Positions 1 to 10,715 of a stretch of DNA of 61,814 nt are shown here, piece by piece. The stretch is from an uncultured Aquimarina sp. GTDB lineage: Bacteria > Bacteroidota > Bacteroidia > Flavobacteriales > Flavobacteriaceae. The first letter of the stretch is position 1. The number at the start of each line of letters is the position of its first letter. The translations under genes were made by a program, and so were the position numbers. The stretch spans positions 1 through 61,814 of the forward strand of contig CALFCI010000096.1 in NCBI GenBank assembly GCA_937951135.1, written 5' to 3'. Under the pieces are notes generated by a model, which saw only the letters and a list, made by a program, of their open reading frames with translations, did not search any database and had not been told where the DNA came from.

Positions 1-128
1 GTAAAACCCTTATGAATTTGATAAAATAATCCATTTTTTGTTGTGGAATCATTAATTTATTAACCGAAAACGTTATAGTTTTTCCTTTGATTAGGTTATT
101 AAACGCAATAATAATAGTTTTGCTCTCC

Positions 129-1115
129 ATGACAAAAAAAGTGAATAATATTGCGGTGTTAACATCCGGGGGCGATGCACCTGGCATGAATGCAGCAATT
201 CGTGCCGTAGTACGTTCTTGTAGTTATTATAACCTCAAATGCTTTGGGGTATATAGAGGGTACGAAGGACTTATGAATAATGAAATGGACGAGCTTAATG
301 CACGTTCAGTAAGAAATATAATTAATAAAGGAGGAACTTTTTTAAAGTCAGCGCGTTCTCAGGATTTTAGAACGAAAGAAGGACGAAAGAAAGCACATCA
401 TAATTTAGTAAAGAATGGTGTAGATGCTTTGGTAGTCATTGGCGGTGATGGTAGTTTTACCGGAGCTTTAAAATTGTCTGAAGAATTTAATTTTCCAGTA
501 GTGGGAATACCGGGAACTATTGATAACGATATTAATGGTACAGATTATACGATCGGATATGATACCGCGTTAAATACTGTGGTTGAAGCGATTGATAAAA
601 TTAGAGATACTGCAAGTTCTCATAATCGATTGTTTTTAATTGAGGTAATGGGGCGCGATGCAGGAGATATTGCGTTAAACTCGGGTATTGGAGCTGGTGC
701 AGAAGAAATTTTGATCCCAGAAGAAGATATGGGAGCAGATCGATTGATTGAATCCTTACGTAAAAGTGAAAAATCAGGAAAGACCTCTAGTATCATTGTT
801 GTTGCTGAAGGCGATAAATCAGGTAAAAATATATTCGAATTAGGAGAGTATGTAGAAGAAAACCTAACAGGGTATGAAGTTCGAGTATCAGTATTAGGGC
901 ATATTCAACGCGGTGGATCACCAAGTTGTTTTGATCGCGTACTGGCTAGTAAACTAGGAGTAGGTGCTGTAGAAGCATTGATGGAAGGGCAAAAAGAAAT
1001 TATGATTGGTATTTCACATAAAAATGTAATTACTGTTCCACTTAGAAAAGCATTAGAAAAAAGAGAGCATCGGCATGATAAGTTAATTAAAGTAGCTGAT
1101 ATTACCTCTGTATAA
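129..1115 (+). CDS. pfkA: ATP-dependent 6-phosphofructokinase
   Basis: Phosphorylates fructose-6-phosphate to fructose-1,6-bisphosphate, the committed step of glycolysis, in the cytosol. The 328-residue product has the family's usual length. Visible motifs are the N-terminal LTSGGDAPGMN (residues 11-21), GGDGS (105-109; a Gly where PPi-dependent enzymes carry Asp, so ATP is the expected donor) and the catalytic PGTIDNDI (128-135). A TTG 42 bases upstream is in frame, but the ATG at 129 gives the standard start just before the first beta strand. It lies 43 bases before gapA on the same strand, so the two are probably co-transcribed. Identity is secure. Confidence 0.96.
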   Translation: MTKKVNNIAVLTSGGDAPGMNAAIRAVVRSCSYYNLKCFGVYRGYEGLMNNEMDELNARSVRNIINKGGTFLKSARSQDFRTKEGRKKAHHNLVKNGVDALVVIGGDGSFTGALKLSEEFNFPVVGIPGTIDNDINGTDYTIGYDTALNTVVEAIDKIRDTASSHNRLFLIEVMGRDAGDIALNSGIGAGAEEILIPEEDMGADRLIESLRKSEKSGKTSSIIVVAEGDKSGKNIFELGEYVEENLTGYEVRVSVLGHIQRGGSPSCFDRVLASKLGVGAVEALMEGQKEIMIGISHKNVITVPLRKALEKREHRHDKLIKVADITSV

Positions 1116-1152
1116 GTTTATAAAAGCGTTTAAATTAAAAATAATTAAATAG

Positions 1153-2160
<1,008 letters not shown>

Positions 2161-2175
2161 CTAATATAGATTATA

Positions 2176-2210
2176 AAAAGCCTCGATATTTTTTCGAGGC
2201 TTTTCTTTTT
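2176..2210 (+). terminator. rho-independent terminator of gapA
   Basis: An 11-bp perfect stem (2176-2186 with 2194-2204, core GCCTCGA/TCGAGGC) is followed by a T-rich tract, 15 bases after the gapA stop codon. Confidence 0.85.
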
Positions 2211-2240
2211 TAATATTTACTGTAATATAATAGTTCACTT

Positions 2241-3095
2241 ATGATTTTATTTGCTGACGGAGGTTCTACAAAGTGTGATTGGATTCTTCTTGATAATTCT
2301 GGAGAAATTGTTTTTAAAACACGTACAGAGGGGTTAAATCCAGCTGTATTTGATAAAGAGTTATTAGAAGAGCGACTTCATGAAAATAAAGAACTAAAAG
2401 AGTACAGTGCTAAAATCGAAAAGGTTCATTTTTATGGGGCTGGTTGTGGTACACAAAAACCAGTAACACTATTAACTGAAATCTTTAACGTGTTTTTTGC
2501 TAATGCAGAAGAAGTATTTGTTAAAGAAGATATGGTTGCCGCGGTATATGCTGCTACAGCAGAACCTGGTATTGTTTGTATTTTAGGTACAGGGTCTAAT
2601 AGTTGTTACTTCGATGGTGATGATATCCATATGAATGTAGATTCATTAGGGTATATTCTAATGGATGAAGCGAGTGGTAATTACTTTGGGAAGCGATTGA
2701 TTCGAGATTACTATTATAAGAGAATGCCTCCAGAAGTAGCTGGAGAGTTTGAGAAACGATTTGATCTTTCTTCAGATACTATTAAAGAAAACATCTACAA
2801 AAAGGATAATCCTAACACGTATTTAGCCTCGTTTGCAGAATTTATTTTTACGAGTGAGCGTAATGGGTATTTTTATAAAATCCTTACTGAAGGAATTCAA
2901 GAATTTGTAGAAAATAGAGTGTTATGTTTTCCAGAAGCTCAGAGTGTTCCGGTTCATTTTATTGGTTCTATAGCACATTTTAGTGAAGATATTATTCGAG
3001 CAGCAGTATGGCCATATCATTTAACTGTAGGTAATATTGTGAGAAGACCTATTGATGGAATTATTGAGTATTATCGTAAGGAAGTACTAGCATAA
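2241..3095 (+). CDS. N-acetylglucosamine kinase-like BadF/BadG family ATPase
   Basis: Probable amino-sugar kinase of the BadF/BadG/BcrA/BcrD ATPase superfamily, 284 residues. The N-terminal phosphate-1 motif DGGSTKCDW (residues 6-14) and the second phosphate loop GTGSNS (116-121) are clear, and DEASGNYFG (142-150) is typical of this actin-fold group. Bacteroidota members are usually annotated as N-acetylglucosamine kinases; substrate is inferred from the family only. It is transcribed separately from gapA, since a terminator lies between them, and is followed by its own hairpin. Confidence 0.85.
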   Translation: MILFADGGSTKCDWILLDNSGEIVFKTRTEGLNPAVFDKELLEERLHENKELKEYSAKIEKVHFYGAGCGTQKPVTLLTEIFNVFFANAEEVFVKEDMVAAVYAATAEPGIVCILGTGSNSCYFDGDDIHMNVDSLGYILMDEASGNYFGKRLIRDYYYKRMPPEVAGEFEKRFDLSSDTIKENIYKKDNPNTYLASFAEFIFTSERNGYFYKILTEGIQEFVENRVLCFPEAQSVPVHFIGSIAHFSEDIIRAAVWPYHLTVGNIVRRPIDGIIEYYRKEVLA

Positions 3096-3163
3096 TAAAA
3101 ATATATCTATTATTATTTCGACAGGATATTTTTATTAGTGTTCTAATGAAGTTTGAGAAAATC

Positions 3164-3188
3164 AGAGTGATCAGTCACTCTTTTTTTG
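3164..3188 (+). terminator. terminator after the N-acetylglucosamine kinase-like gene
   Basis: A 7-bp stem AGAGTGA/TCACTCT (3164-3170, 3175-3181) with a 4-base loop runs into a stretch of seven T. Confidence 0.7.
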
Positions 3189-3488
3189 TGCCATATTTTT
3201 AGAAAATTTGCGATACCAAAGTATCCGTCCGAGCACCAGCATATTGACTTGAAAGGTTCGATACAAAATTCTTATCAGAATTTCACTCCCCCCCGATGGG
3301 TCGGGACTGACACATTTTGAATTAATCGAATTGAGGTTAGTAGGTTCGTTTTAATGTCTGTTTGGTGTTGAAAATATTGTTATTGTGTTGTAATATAGTT
3401 AGTTGCGAATTATGGTAATATGTTTTGTTATAGTTAAAAAGGACTAGTATCCATTTTAACTCTATGGTTAAATAAGTATTATACCACT
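3189..3488. other. intergenic stretch without a recognisable gene
   Basis: This AT-rich stretch holds no convincing ORF. A short GC-rich patch near 3289-3310 carries the inverted repeat CCCGA/TCGGG. I see no other structure. Confidence 0.5.
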
Positions 3489-4061
3489 CTATTTAGTAAT
3501 CCATTTTGTCGTTGTAGATGGAGTATAGGTTTTCATTTGGTGTAATAGGTCATCAATAGTAGTACTGATTAAAATCATATTTTGGTTTACTTCTTTAAGA
3601 AAACCTTTGGCGACCATTGTTTTTGTGAACGCTAGTAGTTCATCATAAAAGCCATTAATGTTTAGTATGGCAATGGGCTTTTGATGAAGCCCAAGTTGTG
3701 CCCAAGTAAGCATTTCGAAAAACTCTTCTAAGGTTCCAAAACCTCCAGGCATTGCAATTACACCATCGCATAACTCATTCATTTTAATTTTTCGCTCATG
3801 CATACTCTCAACTATGACAAGTTCAGTCAGTGCTGTATGAGCAAGTTCTTTTGATTTTAAAAAATCAGGCAGTACTCCGATCACTTGTCCTCCAGCACTA
3901 AGTGCGCCATCTGCAAGAGCGCCCATGAGTCCTACATTTGCACCGCCATATACTAATGCTATATTTTGATTTGCTAATGTTTGTCCAAGTACTGTGGCTT
4001 GAGTAGTGAAAACTTCATCCGTTCCAAAACTTGATCCGCAAAAAACTGTGATGCTATTCAT
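3489..4061 (-). CDS. LOG-family (TIGR00730) Rossmann-fold nucleotide phosphoribohydrolase
   Basis: Belongs to the lysine-decarboxylase-like/LOG family, whose characterised members hydrolyse nucleoside monophosphates to release the base (cytokinin riboside 5'-monophosphate phosphoribohydrolases). The 190 residues match the family length. GGANVGLMG (39-47) binds nucleotide phosphate and the hallmark PGGFGTLEE is at 105-113. In bacteria outside plants the physiological substrate is uncertain. It lies 122 bases downstream of the histidine kinase gene on the same strand, with no obvious functional link. Confidence 0.88.
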   Translation of the reverse strand: MNSITVFCGSSFGTDEVFTTQATVLGQTLANQNIALVYGGANVGLMGALADGALSAGGQVIGVLPDFLKSKELAHTALTELVIVESMHERKIKMNELCDGVIAMPGGFGTLEEFFEMLTWAQLGLHQKPIAILNINGFYDELLAFTKTMVAKGFLKEVNQNMILISTTIDDLLHQMKTYTPSTTTKWITK

Positions 4062-4183
4062 GTAATTTTATAATTAGGAATTTAAAAATACTGTTTCATT
4101 TTGATTCCAGTGAGATCGCTACTCACTTTTTTAATTTCATACTATTTCTAGGTACGCTATAGTCTTTAATTTCTAAAATCCTT

Positions 4184-5995
4184 TTACACATAGGTATAAT
4201 TCAAGCTAATCCGTGTTCCTTTGCCAATAATGGTATTGATAAAGATCCTACCATTGATATACGCCATACGTTCTCGCATAAAGAATAGTCCCATACCACC
4301 TTCTGCATTATTTTTAGGCTTTTTAGGTATCGTATCCATATCAAACCCTTTTCCATTGTCATCGATCATGATACTAAGAACTGATTCGGTATGATTAATA
4401 GTGATGATGATATATTCTGCGTCAGCATATTTTATGGCATTATTTACGGCTTCTTGGGTAACGCGGTACAGGTTTGTTTCTACTAAGGTGTTGAAGCGTT
4501 GATCAAAATCAGATCTGTTTTCGACAAGAATGGTTTTGTCCGTAAGTTTTTGCAGTTCTCGAGCTAGTTTTTGTAAAGCAATACTAATTCCATAATCTTT
4601 AAGCTCGGGTGGTGTAAGGTTAAACGTAGCCATACGAACTCCTTGTATTAAATCTTGAGAGAGCTTTTTTAGGCCATCAATCTTTTGTTGTGTTTTTTCT
4701 ATATTGTTAACATTGATAGACTCAATATTCATTTTTAATGCGGTAAGCATTTGTCCAATGCTATCATGAATTTCTTTGGCAATACGCTTTCGTTCTTCTT
4801 CTTGGGCTTCTACAATTTGGCTAGCTCTAGATTTTTGAAGTTCTTCTTTTTCTTCATATTGAGCAGCCTGAAGTTTTTCGATTTCTAATTGCGCTTCTTT
4901 TCGTTTTGAAATATCAGAACATAATACGAGACGCTCCATAGTTTCTGATTCTTTAAATACCGTAAGTATAGAGATGTCTAGCCATTTAAGAATTCCATCG
5001 GCAGTCTGTAGTTCAAACTCTTCATTAAATACCCCTCCTTTATTTTGTGCAATTAATTGTAATAATCGGTGTTGTTGGAGCTCACTTAGTTGCATTAATT
5101 CAGAGAGATGTTCTCCAATGTACTGTTGTTCTACTCTTAGTAATTTAGCAAAACGTTGACCAAGACTTCGGATGCCACCGTATTGATCTACTCTTGCATA
5201 TAATAGGGTTTGGTCAAGCGCTCGGGTAAGGGCAACTAATTCTTGTACATTTTCTTCTTGTTTTTTACGCAATACTTCAGCTCGCGAAATCATTTCTTTT
5301 GAAGTGCTTTGTGCAATTAGAAGATCGGATATGGTAGTTTTGATGCTAAATGCAACAGGTCTAAATAGTAAGAAAAACTCTAGGAGTAGGATTAAAATAA
5401 TACCGATGAATAAAAAGACCTCCATTCGCTTCAGCTGAGATACTCTTTGTTTAGCATCCTGTTCATAAGCAGAAACAATAGCATCCATTTGCTTTAGGAA
5501 AAGCGGTTCATTTTCAATAATTACATCTAAGTGATTGCTCAATTGATAGCTGTTCAACGTATCTTTTTTTCCTAAGAAGAGCGCCTTTTTACTATTGCTA
5601 TATATGGTATTAAAGTGAGGAGAGAGGATCACAAACATACTATCAATAGATTGTTTGTTTTCGCTGTTTGTCGTATTGGAAGTATTGTATGCTCTTAACT
5701 CTTCATGAGATCGTTTCCACAGTGTGAGTGTCCCTTTGATATTGGTAAGTATTGTTTGTTTAGCAGCGGTGTTCTCAACATGGGTTAACAACACGATTTC
5801 TTTAGCCAGTTTTTGACTAAGCATTCGTTGTCTTCCAGAAATATTAATGATTTTAGAATCATTTACTTGTGCACTAAGATACCGTTGAATCAAAAATTGT
5901 CCTCCTATAGTAAATAAAACAATAGCGCCAAAGGCGATACTATATATTCTACTTAGTCTTTTAAAGGTTTGAAGATCTAAAGATTCTGTATTCAA
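4184..5995 (-). CDS. NarX-like nitrate/nitrite sensor histidine kinase (PilJ/P-box, PAS, HisKA_3)
   Basis: Membrane sensor kinase of 603 residues. Two membrane segments (about 18-38 and 192-212) bracket a periplasmic domain starting with the P-box-like INISGRQRMLSQKL (50-63), the PF13675 PilJ/NarX type. A coiled coil, a PAS domain (about 255-365) and a HisKA_3/HATPase_c kinase follow: phospho-acceptor His410 in AKEIHDSIG, N-box around Glu515-Asn519, G1 DDNGKGFD (545-552), G2 GGMGL (566-570). It probably senses nitrate or nitrite and phosphorylates the NarL-like regulator at 12627. The start is a TTG: an in-frame stop lies five codons upstream and the next Met is inside the P-box. Confidence 0.9.
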   Translation of the reverse strand: MNTESLDLQTFKRLSRIYSIAFGAIVLFTIGGQFLIQRYLSAQVNDSKIINISGRQRMLSQKLAKEIVLLTHVENTAAKQTILTNIKGTLTLWKRSHEELRAYNTSNTTNSENKQSIDSMFVILSPHFNTIYSNSKKALFLGKKDTLNSYQLSNHLDVIIENEPLFLKQMDAIVSAYEQDAKQRVSQLKRMEVFLFIGIILILLLEFFLLFRPVAFSIKTTISDLLIAQSTSKEMISRAEVLRKKQEENVQELVALTRALDQTLLYARVDQYGGIRSLGQRFAKLLRVEQQYIGEHLSELMQLSELQQHRLLQLIAQNKGGVFNEEFELQTADGILKWLDISILTVFKESETMERLVLCSDISKRKEAQLEIEKLQAAQYEEKEELQKSRASQIVEAQEEERKRIAKEIHDSIGQMLTALKMNIESINVNNIEKTQQKIDGLKKLSQDLIQGVRMATFNLTPPELKDYGISIALQKLARELQKLTDKTILVENRSDFDQRFNTLVETNLYRVTQEAVNNAIKYADAEYIIITINHTESVLSIMIDDNGKGFDMDTIPKKPKNNAEGGMGLFFMRERMAYINGRIFINTIIGKGTRISLNYTYV

Positions 5996-6074
5996 GGGTT
6001 GACGAGTTTAATTAATGATTATGCCTCAATTTTGTTTCGTGATGTTGTTTACTTATAGTGTATTACAATACTAT

Positions 6075-6659
6075 TTACTGTAATGCTTGTTTAATTAGCG
6101 CTAGTGATTTTTCAGAATACGAAATTTGTAAGGCGGCATCATGACCTTTATCAGACATTTTACGCCACGTTTTTTGTAAGATGTCAATCACTTTTTCGTC
6201 GGTATGTTTTGCGGCAAAAGGCTCATAATAGTATGCTAAAAATACAAGACAAATAACGTCTTCTAATAATTGTGTACCATCATCGCGTTTGAGTTGTTTC
6301 TTTTGTAATAAGAACGCTACACGCTCAATAATTTCGGAATCATAGCCTGCTTTTTGTAGTAGTGTGGATGCTGTATCGGCATGAAATTTTTTCAATTCAG
6401 TACGCCATTGCAAATACCCAGTGCGGTCCATAGGGTATTCATTTCTTGCTATTTTCCATCTACAGATGTGTTGTGCTCGCGCTGCTAATTGTACAGCTTC
6501 ATCAGCATTCGGGTCAAACTTAGCTAAGGTAGCCGTCATTCGTTGTCCATAGATTAACTCTTTTGGAGTGGCTACACCTGCTACCATATCAGTATTAGGA
6601 TCTTGTGCATTAGCAGCATCAAAAAGTCGATAGGCTTCTGTTAATTTTGTATTTGGCAT
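6075..6659 (-). CDS. DUF4202 family protein
   Basis: A 194-residue cytosolic protein that I recognise as DUF4202; no function is established. It is mostly helical, with conserved-looking HICRWKIAR and KFHADTA segments whose His and acidic residues could form an HD-like metal site (inference only). The ATG at 6659 is chosen over an in-frame TTG at 6716 because the extra 19 residues look non-conserved and the family starts near MPNTKLTEAYRLFD. It is 79 bases upstream of the sensor kinase on the same strand, so co-transcription is likely and a role in nitrogen metabolism is plausible. Confidence 0.78.
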   Translation of the reverse strand: MPNTKLTEAYRLFDAANAQDPNTDMVAGVATPKELIYGQRMTATLAKFDPNADEAVQLAARAQHICRWKIARNEYPMDRTGYLQWRTELKKFHADTASTLLQKAGYDSEIIERVAFLLQKKQLKRDDGTQLLEDVICLVFLAYYYEPFAAKHTDEKVIDILQKTWRKMSDKGHDAALQISYSEKSLALIKQALQ

Positions 6660-7169
6660 GTTGTGTTGTGTTGATGGAGATACAAATATATTTTTAAATT
6701 CTGAATATGGAATCAAATATGACTGTTTTCATCGCTTTTTTAATGTTTTATACGAAATTATTATTCGCAAATCGTATTAGAACTACTATAGGAAAAATCA
6801 CCAATACTTTGGGAATAGTAAATAATTTGATATCCTCTGATTCTTAAGACCTTTACACTATCAATACTAAACTTTAAGGAGGCACAAAGACGTACGTTAT
6901 AGCATGTCCTGAGCTTGTATCCTATGACTTAAGCAAGTATTTCACTATAAATTTTCTTTATTATTTAGGATGCATATTTCATTGTGTTGACGTAAGGTGT
7001 TCCTCTGTTCACTACTGCAAAAGCTCGAAGGGATAAAACGTATAGAGTATTAGATTTTTACTTCTTTGTCTCTTTGTCTTAGCGATAGCGTAGGTCTTTT
7101 TTTTTGTTAGTAGTGTGCTGCTTCTAATGCGAAAAAACTAAATTAAAATAATATAAAAATACAAGAATT
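6660..7169. other. intergenic region before thioredoxin
   Basis: About 510 bases between divergent genes. No ORF with coding character, no palindromic operator and no clear hairpin are visible. It must hold the promoters for the DUF4202/kinase unit and for trx. Confidence 0.45.
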
Positions 7170-7487
7170 ATGAAAACAATAGAAAACAGTGAAGATTTTA
7201 ACGCATTAATGACTCAAGAAAAATTAGTAGTATTAGATTTTTATGCAGATTGGTGTGGTCCTTGTCAAACACTTTTGCCTATAGTCTCTCAATTATCAGA
7301 GGAGTATAAAGACCGTGTAGCGATTAGAAAGGTTAATGTAGATGAACAACAAGAACTAGCTGCAAAATTTCAAGTGAGAAGTATTCCTGCATTATTTTTT
7401 ATCAAGGAAGCTAAAATAGTAGCTCAATTTGTTGGAGCAAAACCAAAATTTGAATTAGAAGAAAGAATAGATGCTTTATTAGCGTAA
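7170..7487 (+). CDS. trxA: thioredoxin
   Basis: Small dithiol oxidoreductase, 105 residues, with the active site WCGPC (28-32) and the cis-proline loop SIP (71-73) of the thioredoxin fold. No signal peptide is present, so it acts in the cytosol. It stands alone between the sensor kinase unit and nirD, convergent with nirD, and shares a bidirectional terminator with it. A link to nitrite reduction is only positional. Confidence 0.93.
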   Translation: MKTIENSEDFNALMTQEKLVVLDFYADWCGPCQTLLPIVSQLSEEYKDRVAIRKVNVDEQQELAAKFQVRSIPALFFIKEAKIVAQFVGAKPKFELEERIDALLA

Positions 7488-7507
7488 TCGACATCTAGAT
7501 ATATAAG

Positions 7508-7545
7508 AAAAGCCATGAGGAAAAATATATTCTCATGGCTTTTTG
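7508..7545. terminator. bidirectional terminator between trxA and nirD
   Basis: A 12-bp perfect inverted repeat (7508-7519 with 7532-7543, core GCCATGAG/CTCATGGC) flanked by A and T runs on both sides, located between two convergent genes. Confidence 0.85.
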
Positions 7546-7577
7546 ATATCGTAAAATGATCTGGTCAACGAACTTTC

Positions 7578-7955
7578 TTATTCCGAAAACCCTACATAAA
7601 CATCATCACCTTCTATTTTTACAGGATATGTAGCAATGGCTTCAAGATCTCCATTTAGGTTTTCACCGTTTTCTAGAGAAAAGGTTTTTTTATGCAGCGG
7701 GCAAGCTACTTTAGGAGTACCATTATGATCTCCAATCATCCCTCTACTGAGCACCATTTCCATTTTATGCGGGCATACATTTTGGCAGGCATACCATTCA
7801 TTTTTTCTTTCGAAATTGAATACTGCGATTTGTTTTTCTTTATATTTTATACAAGCGCCGCCATCTTTTGGGAAATCACTTACTTTGGCAGCTTTGAACC
7901 ATACGGTTACGTCTTCGATTGCGGTACTTTTATACATGTTTAAAATTTGTTCCAT
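7578..7955 (-). CDS. nirD: nitrite reductase small subunit NirD (Rieske type)
   Basis: Small subunit of the assimilatory NAD(P)H nitrite reductase, 125 residues. It keeps the four Rieske [2Fe-2S] ligands: Cys61-Pro-His63 and Cys85-Pro-Leu-His88. The Escherichia coli NirD lacks these, so this version is expected to carry a cluster. It lies 72 bases downstream of nirB on the same strand and is presumably expressed from the nirB promoter. A second Met at residue 7 is an alternative start. Confidence 0.93.
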   Translation of the reverse strand: MEQILNMYKSTAIEDVTVWFKAAKVSDFPKDGGACIKYKEKQIAVFNFERKNEWYACQNVCPHKMEMVLSRGMIGDHNGTPKVACPLHKKTFSLENGENLNGDLEAIATYPVKIEGDDVYVGFSE

Positions 7956-8027
7956 ACGGGTTACGTTTTTAAATATAACTGTTTAAAAACAATTACTGAA
8001 TTTTGAGATGACTTTTTTTTTACAAGA

Positions 8028-10553
8028 TTATGCGTCCCATTTTTTTGGCATTTTTTGATCTCTTAGGGGCACAAAAACTATGTTATCATCATCAGCATCA
8101 CTATTTACGAAGTGATTGAAACGTTTCATCATTTCAGGGTCTTCAATAGCCTGTTTCCACTCACATTCAAATTTGTTTACAAGCGTTTCCATCTCTTTTT
8201 CAAGATCCGCAACAATACCTAATTTATCATCAATGATCACTTCTTTAAGATGTTGCATACCGCCTTCTAATCGGTCTTGCCAAGCAGCTGTACGTTGTAA
8301 AGGTTTTGCAGTACGCATATAATACATTAAGTAACGGTCTAAATATTGAATTACGGTAGCATTATCAATTTGTTCGGCTAATAACTCGGCATGACGCGGT
8401 GTAGCACCACCGTTTCCTCCAACATATAAATTCCACCCTCCATCAACAGCAATTAAGCCAAAATCTTTTCCACGTGCTTCTGCACACTCACGAATGCATC
8501 CAGATACACCACCTTTAATTTTATGAGGAGAACGCATACCTCGGTATCTGTTTTCTAACTCAATAGCAAAGGTGATACTTTCGTCCATTCCGTAACGACA
8601 CCATGTAGACCCTACACAACTTTTTACAGTACGCAGTGATTTTCCATAAGCGTGTCCACTTTCGAAACCTTTATCAATTAATTCTTTCCAAATTAGTGGC
8701 AATTGGTTTAGGGTTGCCCCGAAGAAATCAATACGAGCACCCCCGGTAATTTTAGTGTATAAATCATATTTTTTTCCAATTTCACCAAGGTCGATTAAGT
8801 TTTGAGCAGTTAGCTCTCCACCAGCGATACGTGGTACTACTGAATATGTACCATTACGCTGTATGTTGGCTAGGAAACGATCATTAGAATCTTGAATAGC
8901 ATATTCTTTATTTGCAGTATCGGCATGTATAGTTGCCATTAAGGAAGCTACTAAAGGTTTGCATAATTCACATCCGTCACCTCCATTACCATGATTGTCT
9001 AATACCTCATTAAAGGTTTTATGTCCTTTAACCTGGATGATGTCATATAATTCCTGACGATTATATTCAAAATGTTCGCATACATTATCTTTTACGACAC
9101 GGCCTAATGATTTTAATGTAGCATCCACTAAATCTTTAACCATGGGTTTACACCCACCACAACCTGTTCCCGCTTTGGTACAGGTAACTACATCGCCTAA
9201 ATCATTAGCTTCACCACTTTCAATAGCATTACAAATTTGCCCTTTACTTACGCTTTCGCAAGAACAGATTTGAGCATCGTCGGGTAAATCCATTACATCA
9301 CCTAGTAATGATCCGCCTTCACCACCACGACTTCCTAAAATCAAATCTTCAGGATCTTCAGGTAACTTCATTCCATTACTATAAATCTGGAATAAAGAAT
9401 TGTAATCAGAAGAATCACCAACTAGAATACCACCCAATAACTTTTTACCGTCTTTAGTAACGTTTATTTTTTTATACACACCATTACGCTTATTTACGTA
9501 GGTGATTTCATCTAAATCTACTTTTGCATCATTTAAAGCATCTCCAAAACTAGCGACTTCCGTACCAATTAGTTTTAATTGCGTAGACATATCAATATAC
9601 TCTGGCATTGCAGCATCAACATCTCCTATGATTTGCTGTACCGCAATCTCTGCCATATCATACCCAGGAGCAACCAAACCATAAATCATAGAATTTAGTA
9701 AGGCACACTCTCCGATAGCAAAAATATTAGGGTCAGAGGTTTTCATTGTATTGTCTACAAGAATTCCACCACGGGTTCCTACTTCTAGACCGCACTCTCG
9801 TGCTACTTCATCACGAGGTCTAATCCCAGCGGATACGACAAGCATATCTACTTTTAGTTCTGTTCCATCTACATATTGTAGTCCCTCTATTGCTTTTGTA
9901 CCTTGTATAAAATCAGTTTGTTTCGACAAATGTACTTTTAATCCAAGGCTTTCGATTTTAGCTTGTAACGTATTACTAGCACCTTCATCCAATTGTCTTG
10001 GCATTAAACGAGGAGCAAATTCTACTACATGTGCGTTTAATCCTAAGTTTTTCACCGCATTAGCAGCTTCTAGCCCAAGTAATCCACCACCTAATACAGC
10101 AGCTTCTAGTTTGCCATCGGCTTTTAGTTTTTTGGCATAAGCTTGCGTTGCTTCTAAATCTTCGATGGTTCGATATACAAAAACACCATCTTTTTCAACC
10201 CCAGGAATAGGAGGTACAAATGCAGAAGACCCTGTAGCTAATACTAAATAGTCATAGGTATAGGTATCTCCTCTATGGTTTGCTACGGTTTTGGCATCCC
10301 TATTGATTTCAGTAATCATTTCAGACACATGTAAATCAATATTATTTTCTTCATACCAAGTAGCCGAAGACATACTTAAATCTTCTGCTGTCTTGCCGTC
10401 ATAATATTCACTTAAATGTACTCGATCGTAAGCTCTTCTAGGTTCTTCACCAAAAACAATAAGCTTGTAATCGGTATATTTTTCTGAGGCTACTAATTTT
10501 TCGCAAAACTTGTAACCAACCATTCCATTACCTATAACTAATATCTTTTTCAT
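8028..10553 (-). CDS. nirB: NAD(P)H-dependent nitrite reductase large subunit NirB
   Basis: Cytosolic six-electron reduction of nitrite to ammonium. The 841 residues show the FAD motif GNGMVG (8-13), the NAD motif GGGLLGLEAA (155-164), a BFD-type [2Fe-2S] domain with Cys430, Cys432, Cys465 and Cys468, a second Cys pair near 528-531, then the ferredoxin-like half domain and siroheme/[4Fe-4S] domain. Cluster ligands are Cys646, Cys652, Cys686 and Cys690 (C-x5-C, C-x3-C). All catalytic modules are present. A palindromic operator and a TAATTTTG -7 box lie immediately upstream, leaving a leader of only about 15 bases. Confidence 0.97.
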   Translation of the reverse strand: MKKILVIGNGMVGYKFCEKLVASEKYTDYKLIVFGEEPRRAYDRVHLSEYYDGKTAEDLSMSSATWYEENNIDLHVSEMITEINRDAKTVANHRGDTYTYDYLVLATGSSAFVPPIPGVEKDGVFVYRTIEDLEATQAYAKKLKADGKLEAAVLGGGLLGLEAANAVKNLGLNAHVVEFAPRLMPRQLDEGASNTLQAKIESLGLKVHLSKQTDFIQGTKAIEGLQYVDGTELKVDMLVVSAGIRPRDEVARECGLEVGTRGGILVDNTMKTSDPNIFAIGECALLNSMIYGLVAPGYDMAEIAVQQIIGDVDAAMPEYIDMSTQLKLIGTEVASFGDALNDAKVDLDEITYVNKRNGVYKKINVTKDGKKLLGGILVGDSSDYNSLFQIYSNGMKLPEDPEDLILGSRGGEGGSLLGDVMDLPDDAQICSCESVSKGQICNAIESGEANDLGDVVTCTKAGTGCGGCKPMVKDLVDATLKSLGRVVKDNVCEHFEYNRQELYDIIQVKGHKTFNEVLDNHGNGGDGCELCKPLVASLMATIHADTANKEYAIQDSNDRFLANIQRNGTYSVVPRIAGGELTAQNLIDLGEIGKKYDLYTKITGGARIDFFGATLNQLPLIWKELIDKGFESGHAYGKSLRTVKSCVGSTWCRYGMDESITFAIELENRYRGMRSPHKIKGGVSGCIRECAEARGKDFGLIAVDGGWNLYVGGNGGATPRHAELLAEQIDNATVIQYLDRYLMYYMRTAKPLQRTAAWQDRLEGGMQHLKEVIIDDKLGIVADLEKEMETLVNKFECEWKQAIEDPEMMKRFNHFVNSDADDDNIVFVPLRDQKMPKKWDA

Positions 10554-10574
10554 AAATCGAAATATTTATAGGTA

Positions 10575-10596
10575 CAAAATTAAGTATAAATACGTA
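10575..10596 (-). promoter_or_regulatory. nirB promoter with nitrate-regulon palindrome
   Basis: On the minus strand a 16-bp palindrome-like site (10581-10596, TACGTATTTATACTTA) shares its last two bases with a TAATTTTG box (10582-10575), matching the Bacteroidota -7 consensus TAnnTTTG. The same arrangement recurs upstream of six other transcription units in this window. No -33 TTTG is seen because the palindrome occupies that interval. Confidence 0.75.
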
Positions 10597-10661
10597 TTTA
10601 ATAAGTGAGAATATTGCAAATATAGTGGGGTACTGTTGAGAATTGTGAAATAATAAACAAG

Positions 10662-10694
10662 AAAACCTGCAAAATTAATTTTGCAGGTTTTTTT
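10662..10694. terminator. perfect 30-bp palindromic terminator hairpin
   Basis: A 15-bp perfect arm (10662-10676) is repeated inverted at 10677-10691 around GCAAAATT/AATTTTGC. On the plus strand it runs into seven T (10688-10694); on the minus strand it ends in TTTTCTT. It may end the structured RNA at 10716-10795 (minus) or transcription from the plus side. Confidence 0.65.
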
Positions 10695-10715
10695 AACCAT
10701 ATTGTGGTGTTTACT

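Noticed and set aside
4974-5159. ORF antisense to the sensor kinase PAS region
   Set aside because: It is a short Ser/Cys-rich shadow of a conserved coding region.
8116-10140. Several ORFs antisense to nirB
   Set aside because: They are open frames opposite a highly conserved gene, with Ser/Pro-rich low-complexity translation and no family features.
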